From contig JAGWHV010000025.1 in NCBI GenBank assembly GCA_028866595.1, positions 1 to 11,303 of the forward strand: 11,303 nucleotides of DNA. The letters run 5' to 3'. Positions 7,301-11,303 of this stretch are shown here, piece by piece (the first letter of the stretch is position 1; every line of letters begins with the position of its first letter). Under the pieces are notes generated by a model. That model saw only the letters and a program-made list of their open reading frames with translations, was not told the origin of the DNA and did not search any database. The DNA is from Patescibacteria group bacterium (GTDB lineage: Bacteria; Patescibacteriota; Minisyncoccia; Phycocordibacterales; UBA6065). The translations under genes were made by a program, and so were the position numbers.

Positions 7301-9053
7301 CGGATTCTTCTCGACCGAAACCGCCACGACAGGCGCCTATTCGCTCGTCGTTCCCGATGGATCGACGTATCATATGGGCGTCCGCTTGCTCGGCTATATC
7401 TCGTCCCAAGGCGACGTTGATGTGCCAGTTTCGGGGAATACGACGAAAGATTTCACTCTGACTTCGGCCGGCTCGACGATCACTGGCACGGTCAAGGACT
7501 CGAATGGCAATGCGATCTCTGGCGCGTTCGTCCAGGCCTTCAAGACGGGCGTCGCGAGCTCGACCCAGATTGGCGATGGGACAGACGCATCCGGTGCTTA
7601 TTCGCTTTCCGTAGACGCCGCTTCGACATGGAACCTCGTCGCGAGCGGCCCATGCTACAACCCATCGTCTCCGACGGCCGCGTCGGCCGGCGACAGCGCA
7701 AAGAACTTTACGCTCACGGCGCAGAGTGGCTGTACCGCGCCTACGCCGCAGGTCCAAGCGGTGACGGACACGTCGGGCGGACAAGTATCCGCGAGCGGCA
7801 TCACGCTCAACATCCCGGCGAACGCGCTCGGCAGTTCGCAATCATCGGTGTCGATCTCGATCAAGAACGTGGTCAATCCTGTCTCGTCCGCCAATGCGAC
7901 GCCTCTCGCTGGATCGATCAAGGACATTACCGCGACGGACCCGAGCGGTACGTCGGTCACTGCGCTCAACAGCGCCGCGCCTCTCGTGATCTCGTATGAT
8001 CCGAATGCGTTACCTGTCGGTTTCGACGCTTCCAAGCTCCAGCTCGGTTACTTTGACACGGCGACGAATCAATGGGAATCCGTAGCCGCGACGGTTGATA
8101 CAACGAACCACACGCTCACCGCGCAAGTGAGCCACTTCACGGAATATGGTCCGATCCTGCCGGGCGTGCCGTCGGCGCCGACTGGCCTCTCGGCGTCATC
8201 AGTCTCCGCCTCATCGATATCGCTCTCGTGGACGGCGTCTCCGACCGCGACCTCGTACAAGGTATACAGGAGCACGACGAACTCCGGTTTCTCGACGGCG
8301 GTAGCCACGGGCGTGACGGGCACGAGCTATACCGATACCGGCCTCACATCTGGTACGACCTACTACTATGAAGTCGCCGGCGTCGACGATAGCGGGGAAG
8401 GTCTCAATTCAAGCTCGGCGAACGCCGCGCCGTCATCTTCGTCATCGTCTTCGTCTTCCAACACGAGGTCGTATTCTTCGGGCGGCGGGCATTCGGTCGT
8501 TGGCGGGGGCGGTTTGACCACCGCGGCTTCGGTCGGCGCGACTTCCGCAAGCGCTGTTTCCGCAAGCGCCGCGACGGAAGCGTTCCACTACGGCCGTTCG
8601 CTCAGTCTCGGCTCGAAAGGCGACGACGTCTCTGCTCTCCAGGCATTCCTCGTCGAGAAAGGCTATCTCGCGATACCCGCCGGCGTAGCCAAAGGTTACT
8701 TCGGCGATCTGACTCGCACTGCGCTCATCGCTTTCCAGAAGTCGGCAGGCATCGATCCGATTGGCGTCTTCGGGCCTCTCACGGCCGTCGCCGTTGAAGT
8801 CGTCTCCGCACCCGCGTCTGTTTCTGCGCCGACCGCGATCACTCGCTCGCTCAGTCTCGGCTCGAAAGGCGACGACGTCTCTGCTCTCCAGGCATTCCTC
8901 GTCGAGAAAGGCTATCTCGCGATGCCCGCCGGCGTAGCCAAAGGTTACTTCGGCCCGCTCACGGAAAAAGCGGTCGAAGCCTTCCAGAGCGCTAACGGGA
9001 TCGAATCGATCGGTGTCGTCGGTCCAAAGACCCGCGCCGCACTCGGCAAGTGA
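4362..9053 (+). CDS. Giant secreted beta-repeat surface protein with two C-terminal peptidoglycan-binding domains
   Basis: The 1563-residue product starts with a signal peptide (MRFRPLPSWHRSMPAFACAA, hydrophobic core to ~38, likely cleavage VVSA|AD at 40). It then has two related beta domains at ~49-205 and ~212-375 (both with the pattern TVTVSI..AGDVI/GSKI..FP/LP), an unrecognised region at ~377-600, six tandem carboxypeptidase-regulatory-like repeats of 80-90 residues starting near 602, 693, 779, 866, 957 and 1037 (each with a TGAYSL..VPAGTY-like strand pair), a ZU5-like domain from ~1131 (GGQVSASGITLNIPANAL), a fibronectin type III domain at ~1269-1357, a Ser-rich linker and two PG_binding_1 domains at ~1411-1470 and ~1494-1562. 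It is probably exported and held on the cell wall without a covalent anchor, as there is no LPXTG or final membrane helix. The frame is open back to 4218, but the signal peptide sets the start at 4362; there is no Shine-Dalgarno sequence. The role (adhesion, surface layer) is inference. Confidence 0.9.
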   Translation: MRFRPLPSWHRSMPAFACAAGCIIAALSFVFFIGSAVVSAADLLTVAPNTAGTDDLIGAQNANWTFTATTTNAIAAGDVIEFIFPTHVNQITPFSTTSAPTLVATSSKGITGGSFNVYVGPQNKNIVAAGGALPSQMTSNGLAIYGFATTTIDAGATISMAVSGLGNPAGQLSSVQNLPFVVQAGTLNDSTNLGSGFSGGPKYSATSTVTLARAGGALVSDAHSSVADSSNDTGASVTVTVSITLASALPAGSKIGVNLPAEFDLTNATTTAADAAGISTTTGPIVAESAFATTTSAGTNRIVFTTSGGTVPAGNTLTVSIGGLKNPSNAGVFRPFSVFTMKSNNGLLDGSYFGFEQSDYSSGAPSPTDAIYVGGHNRLAIQVLKQTGSGTTTLSAADLSQVSVAAGCPDKQFFMGQRWLDANGVAVYSNILDCNYMLGVDPFNQGSASFYSSFLPPAMKTVNLVASGSTGSTATTTLVFAVPDATTTIALKLPNAVTGAHAFIQSYSADNQSFSPVFTDTTYTTSGFDASGNGYAIIPIHSGTSWSFNVVNGSFGSSANFKDSSGAEYWPPVISPVTVTSATTTNVSLGTYSYVKADQTLLVNLTTTIGGAITDACVGVMRNGGGVFSQPQDMTCSPNYSNSYRFKVPSGAITVVVNRPGFGNQGEFPVAVASSTPAATTTSSFVLSSPTNYVNALVNISANGTTTPVKGAPVFAQGSNGFANGITDSTGSVKLYVQPGTYTIQGFAPAFGPLTAQTGVSVTNSSNPTVTFTVNAGNLHVISGKVTQGGNPVVGMNIGANGTGSTQGGNGAQTDSTGAYSLYVPAGIYSVQGWSQDTGGLSAQTVDVTSGNASNVDWTLAAAGTLHIEIKNAANVSSLFAGAFDPTTGKGNGTDAWTASSTSKVATISLPAGTYDVHAGSPGLGGFGSALGTVITANQTTNVSFDAAGTAALDTLSGTVTASSVGVSGATVWASAVGGSGFFSTETATTGAYSLVVPDGSTYHMGVRLLGYISSQGDVDVPVSGNTTKDFTLTSAGSTITGTVKDSNGNAISGAFVQAFKTGVASSTQIGDGTDASGAYSLSVDAASTWNLVASGPCYNPSSPTAASAGDSAKNFTLTAQSGCTAPTPQVQAVTDTSGGQVSASGITLNIPANALGSSQSSVSISIKNVVNPVSSANATPLAGSIKDITATDPSGTSVTALNSAAPLVISYDPNALPVGFDASKLQLGYFDTATNQWESVAATVDTTNHTLTAQVSHFTEYGPILPGVPSAPTGLSASSVSASSISLSWTASPTATSYKVYRSTTNSGFSTAVATGVTGTSYTDTGLTSGTTYYYEVAGVDDSGEGLNSSSANAAPSSSSSSSSSNTRSYSSGGGHSVVGGGGLTTAASVGATSASAVSASAATEAFHYGRSLSLGSKGDDVSALQAFLVEKGYLAIPAGVAKGYFGDLTRTALIAFQKSAGIDPIGVFGPLTAVAVEVVSAPASVSAPTAITRSLSLGSKGDDVSALQAFLVEKGYLAMPAGVAKGYFGPLTEKAVEAFQSANGIESIGVVGPKTRAALGK
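8598..8705 (+). repeat. 108-nt direct repeat, copy 1 (first half of PG-binding domain 1)
   Basis: From TCGCTCAGTCTCGG to GGTTACTTCGGC this block is identical to 8847-8954 except for one base (GATACCC here, GATGCCC there, changing Ile to Met). Synonymous positions are conserved too, while the following half of the domain has diverged. Confidence 0.95.
8847..8954 (+). repeat. 108-nt direct repeat, copy 2 (first half of PG-binding domain 2)
   Basis: Partner of 8598-8705 at an offset of 249 bases, 107 of 108 bases identical. The identity starts and stops sharply; beyond it the two domains read GDLTRTALIAFQKSAGIDPI versus GPLTEKAVEAFQSANGIESI. Confidence 0.95.
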
Positions 9054-9122
9054 CGGCTATGCGGCGCTACGCCGTAAGCCAGATGCTGAGGAGGAACGGC
9101 TGCCTGGCCAGGGTTCCCTGGC
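9054..9122 (+). terminator. GC-rich hairpins after the giant gene, possible weak terminator
   Basis: Right after the stop codon CGGCG (9062-9066) pairs with CGCCG (9070-9074) with GGC/GCC outside it. A second hairpin, GCCAGG (9107-9112) with CCTGGC (9117-9122), follows. Neither has a T tract, so they may slow polymerase or protect the 3' end instead of ending transcription. The rest of 9054-9212 holds only the minus-strand terminator at 9157. Confidence 0.35.
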
Positions 9123-9156
9123 TCGGAGGGCGTAGTTGCACGGGGGGTGATCGTCT

Positions 9157-9193
9157 GAAAATAAAAAGCACCGCTCTTGTGAGTAGTGCTTTG
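9157..9193 (-). terminator. Intrinsic terminator of the lipoprotein unit
   Basis: On the minus strand AAAGCAC (9192-9186) pairs with GTGCTTT (9171-9165), with an inner CTC/GAG pair, and is followed by TTTATTTT. It begins about 20 bases after the lipoprotein stop codon at 9213. Confidence 0.75.
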
Positions 9194-9212
9194 AGAATAT
9201 TGCGCTCCGAAT

Positions 9213-9755
9213 TTAGTCCAGCGGCAACTTGTACGTCAGGACCACGATCCGCGGCTCGATATACTGCGGCATCGCCTTGCCGCTCGATGGGTCGAACATC
9301 ATGATCCAGGTTCCTTCCGCCGACGCTGGCGAAAATAGCCCGTTCGGGTCGGCCTGGTTGATCGCGGTCATTGCGTGGTAGTTGTCGCCCACGGCTTGCA
9401 ACGGGTTCGTGAACTGGGTCGCATACGGAATGCCGTATCCGATTGATTCGCCGAAAAACGTGAGCTTGCCGCCGAGCGCCGTGTGGCCGTGCACGATAAC
9501 CGGATTCATGTTCTCCAGATAGGTATACGTGATGAGGCCGCTTTGATCTCGGAGTTCGAGAATGTCCTTGAGAAGTTTCTTCTCCCGGAAATTCTTGATG
9601 GCGGGCATGCCGATCTGCGAGTTCCCCTCCTGGAGGAGGCGCTCCTGCTGGTCGTGCTGCGTCTGGTCGCTTGTGGGGACGCCGTTGTCGCAACCCGCGA
9701 GGAAGATGCCGAGCGTCATGGTGGCGATCGCGAGGATGAGCATGGACTTCTTCAT
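9213..9755 (-). CDS. Uncharacterised lipoprotein (180 aa)
   Basis: The N-terminus is a lipoprotein signal peptide: MKKSMLILAIATMTLGIF followed by the lipobox LAGC, with the lipidated Cys at residue 22. Lgt and signal peptidase II would process it and leave it on the outer face of the membrane. The mature part has a polar spacer (DNGVPTSDQTQHDQQER) and a conserved-looking domain with MPAIKNFREKKLLKDILELR, GKLTFFGESIGYGIPYATQ and ADPNGLFSPASAEGTWIMM, ending PQYIEPRIVVLTYKLPLD. I remember homologues of this domain in many bacteria, always annotated as hypothetical or lipoprotein, so the function is unknown. It lies 34 bases downstream of the 114-residue membrane protein, in the same unit, and is followed by a good terminator. 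No Shine-Dalgarno sequence precedes the ATG, so coupling to the upstream gene is likely. Confidence 0.8.
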   Translation of the reverse strand: MKKSMLILAIATMTLGIFLAGCDNGVPTSDQTQHDQQERLLQEGNSQIGMPAIKNFREKKLLKDILELRDQSGLITYTYLENMNPVIVHGHTALGGKLTFFGESIGYGIPYATQFTNPLQAVGDNYHAMTAINQADPNGLFSPASAEGTWIMMFDPSSGKAMPQYIEPRIVVLTYKLPLD

Positions 9756-9789
9756 ATCATATGTTGACTGGTGAGGGTTGAAGTCTTGC

Positions 9790-10134
9790 TCACTGCGCGA
9801 GGGACTGGTCGCGCTTGAGCTGCTCGATGAAGTCGCGGAGGTCGGACGGGAGCCTGCTCTCGTCGTAATCAGCCGCCCGATGAAGGATGATGGACGCGAG
9901 GGCCGCCTTGTGCCCCTTGTCCGCTTGGATGTATTCGAACTGCATGTTCTGCAGTTCTTGAATCATGCCCTGGTTGTAGGCCTTCGACTGCTCGAAGGTC
10001 TGTCGCCGGACCCGTTCATACTTCGGAGCGAACACCTTGTACAAGAAGAAGTCGTTGCCCTCTGCCGCCCAGCCAAGGGCGAACATCAAGACGACGACTC
10101 CGACAAATATCCCGATGATCCTGGATGGTCTCAT
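9790..10134 (-). CDS. Uncharacterised membrane-anchored small protein (114 aa)
   Basis: One hydrophobic segment at about residues 6-24 (IIGIFVGVVVLMFALGWAA) is followed by a soluble, mainly helical domain: EGNDFFLYKVFAPKYERVRR, QSKAYNQGMIQELQNMQFEY and a C-terminal part ending SDLRDFIEQLKRDQSLAQ. The segment may be an uncleaved anchor, which would put the helical domain outside the cell; this is inferred. I remember close relatives in several phyla, without known function, frequently next to a lipoprotein of the kind found here. The start at 10134 is supported by AAAGGA about 8 bases upstream. It is the first gene of the unit and is preceded by an unusual leader of about 126 bases (promoter, boxA-like element, long hairpin). 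Confidence 0.8.
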   Translation of the reverse strand: MRPSRIIGIFVGVVVLMFALGWAAEGNDFFLYKVFAPKYERVRRQTFEQSKAYNQGMIQELQNMQFEYIQADKGHKAALASIILHRAADYDESRLPSDLRDFIEQLKRDQSLAQ

Positions 10135-10183
10135 GATCTCTATCCTTTCTATAGTCTGAATGTCGTTGCTGTAACGCTGTGTG

Positions 10184-10234
10184 AGTGGTTACATCTTTTA
10201 AAGCTCGGAATAAGCCCTAAAAGATGTAACCACT
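10184..10234 (-). repeat. Perfect 17-bp inverted repeat in the leader of the lipoprotein unit
   Basis: AGTGGTTACATCTTTTA (10184-10200) and its exact reverse complement (10218-10234) flank a 17-base loop. In RNA from either strand this makes a long stable stem. It lies 50 bases before the ATG at 10134. There is no T tract after it on the minus strand, so it is not a standard terminator; an antitermination, regulatory or processing role, or a recombination site, are all possible. Confidence 0.9.
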
Positions 10235-10240
10235 CTGGAC

Positions 10241-10257
10241 TAAATTGTTAAAGAACA
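10241..10257 (-). promoter_or_regulatory. boxA-like antitermination element
   Basis: The minus strand reads TGTTCTTTAACAATTTA. From memory the E. coli rrn leader has TGCTCTTTAACAATTTA, so 16 of 17 bases agree, including the whole boxA core. It is placed within the first ~20 bases of the predicted transcript and 6 bases before the long inverted repeat, an order similar to boxA then hairpin in phage nut sites. Confidence 0.5.
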
Positions 10258-10267
10258 GAACAAAAAT

Positions 10268-10297
10268 ACATTAGCACATTATTTGCACATGTGTCAA
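10268..10297 (-). promoter_or_regulatory. Promoter of the lipoprotein unit
   Basis: A perfect TTGACA (10292-10297) is followed after 18 bases by TAATGT (10268-10273), with TGC directly before it (extended -10). Transcription would start near 10260. The -35 box is inside a near-palindrome, ATTTG-CACATGTG-T-CAAAT at 10281-10299, that could be an operator. The whole gap 10135-10436 holds this promoter, the boxA-like element, the inverted repeat and, at its right end, the decayed upstream part of the recombinase frame. Confidence 0.6.
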
Positions 10298-10436
10298 ATT
10301 TATGTACTAGTCCAGCACATTTGAGACTCCCGCTCTGTTAAGGTGGACACAATATACCTCAAAGGAGAGACGAGTCCCAGAGACCAATGAGGCCGTCTTG
10401 AGTCATGCGTCAGATGGACAGATCATAAATAGCGCA

Positions 10437-11303
10437 ATGTCGGCTGTCCAAAAGTTCCAGTTCGGTATGAGTTTAGGCTTGGCTAAATACTATTCGGACG
10501 CTATCAGCGACAATGTGAAGCGTGCTTTTGAAAATAAGAGGCGAAATGGTGAATGGACAGGTAAGGTCCGCATCGGCTACAAGAACATAACGCTTGATAA
10601 CGATAAAAAGGACATTATTCTTGACTCCGAAAGAGCGCATTTGATCAAAATGCTCTTTGAACTTTGGGCTACAGGCAACTATTCACTAAATACAATTTGG
10701 AAAAAGATAACGGAGCTAGGATTAAAGAGCGAACGAGATATGCCTTTGACCAGAAGTAACATTGCCTACATCCTCAACGATCCTTTTTATTCAGGTATGG
10801 CCCATTCAGCGAAGTACGGATTCTATCCGCATAAGTATCCAACTATCATTACTCGTGAGCTTTTTGAGAAGTGCCAAGAGGTAAGCCGTAATAGGGGCAG
10901 GAAACCCTCAAAGCTTGATGGCTTCAATGATTTCATATTCAAAGGGCTTCTAACCTGCAAGCATTGCGGTTGTACGATGACACCTGAAATCAAAAGAAAG
11001 AAAAGTGGGCTAACTTTTATCTACTATTCCTGTACGAACGCAAAGGGTCAATGCAAACGCGTCTATGTGCCTCAAAATGCCCTCCTAAAGCCCATAATGG
11101 CCGATTTTGAGGCATTACAAGGCATTCCCGATAACGTACAGGCTCGGCTCACAGAGGAGCTTCGGAAGCTCAATGACGTTGAAGCCGACTTTCATAACCG
11201 ACAGGTCGTCCGTATCCGATCTGAATACGAGAAAGTTCAGAATCGCATCAAGGTTTTACTTGATATGCGCTTGGACCAGAGTATTACATCAGACGACTAT
11301 GAC
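10437..11303 (+). pseudogene. Large serine recombinase lacking the catalytic domain (runs off right edge)
   Basis: From the first ATG at 10437 the frame stays open to the window end (289 residues). It begins in the helix that normally follows the resolvase catalytic domain (GMSLGLAKYYSDAISDNVKR, then RRNGEWTGKVRIGYKN), continues with the Recombinase domain (about 65-150, including SNIAYILNDPFYSGMAHSAKYG) and a zinc ribbon with C174, C177, C199 and C206 (LTCKHCGC ... SCTNAKGQC), then a coiled-coil-like stretch from ~235. These domains bind DNA at attachment sites in large serine integrases. The ~140-residue catalytic domain with the Ser nucleophile is absent: the same frame is open only back to 10311, after a TAG at 10308, and that part (with QYTSKERRVPETNEAVLSH) may be a remnant. 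Upstream is the oppositely directed lipoprotein unit. An AAAGGAG at 10361 has no usable start in this frame. The region is more AT-rich than the giant gene. Alternatives are a split gene or an assembly junction. Confidence 0.8.

Noticed and set aside
8430..8470. TCN-rich stretch as a microsatellite
   Set aside because: It encodes the Ser linker between the fibronectin III and wall-binding domains; low complexity there is normal for such linkers.
10184..10234. Inverted repeat as an insertion-sequence end pair or CRISPR-type repeat
   Set aside because: The arms are only 17 bases apart with no transposase between them and there is no array; an RNA stem in the leader is the simpler reading.

Overview
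The window looks like a piece of a Candidate Phyla Radiation (Patescibacteria, Parcubacteria-like) genome. This is an inference from gene style, not from a marker gene: there is no rRNA, tRNA or ribosomal protein here. The supporting signs are a giant secreted beta-repeat protein ending in two peptidoglycan-binding domains, a secreted protein with repeated Cys motifs next to a tiny membrane protein, several starts without a Shine-Dalgarno sequence that sit just downstream of a -10 box, and mostly unrecognised small proteins.

Layout, left to right; transcription alternates strand along the whole window. (1) 1-909, minus: the first 303 residues of an unrecognised cytoplasmic protein, cut by the window edge. 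(2) 1042-1504, plus: a GNAT acetyltransferase broken by a frameshift in a run of eight G. (3) 1517-1966, minus: a four-helix DUF1761-type membrane protein. (4) 2077-3445, plus: a two-gene unit of a 79-residue single-pass membrane protein overlapping a secreted Cys-repeat protein with a Gln/Gly/Pro tail, ended by a bidirectional terminator. (5) 3667-4125, minus: a flavin split-barrel (pyridoxamine 5'-phosphate oxidase-like) protein. (6) 4362-9053, plus: a 1563-residue secreted surface protein. (7) 9213-10134, minus: a two-gene unit of a small membrane-anchored protein and a lipoprotein, with its own terminator and a structured leader. (8) 10437-11303, plus: a large serine recombinase without its catalytic domain, running off the right edge.

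The common theme of units 3, 4, 6 and 7 is the cell envelope: membrane proteins, a Cys-rich secreted protein, a wall-binding giant and a lipoprotein. The most distinctive signals are the leader of the lipoprotein unit (a promoter, then a near-copy of the rrn boxA antitermination element, then a perfect 17-bp inverted repeat), the almost identical 108-nt blocks inside two otherwise diverged peptidoglycan-binding domains, the G8 frameshift in the acetyltransferase, and the headless, AT-richer recombinase that suggests mobile DNA on the right. I found no CRISPR array, no complete insertion sequence and no obvious defence system.
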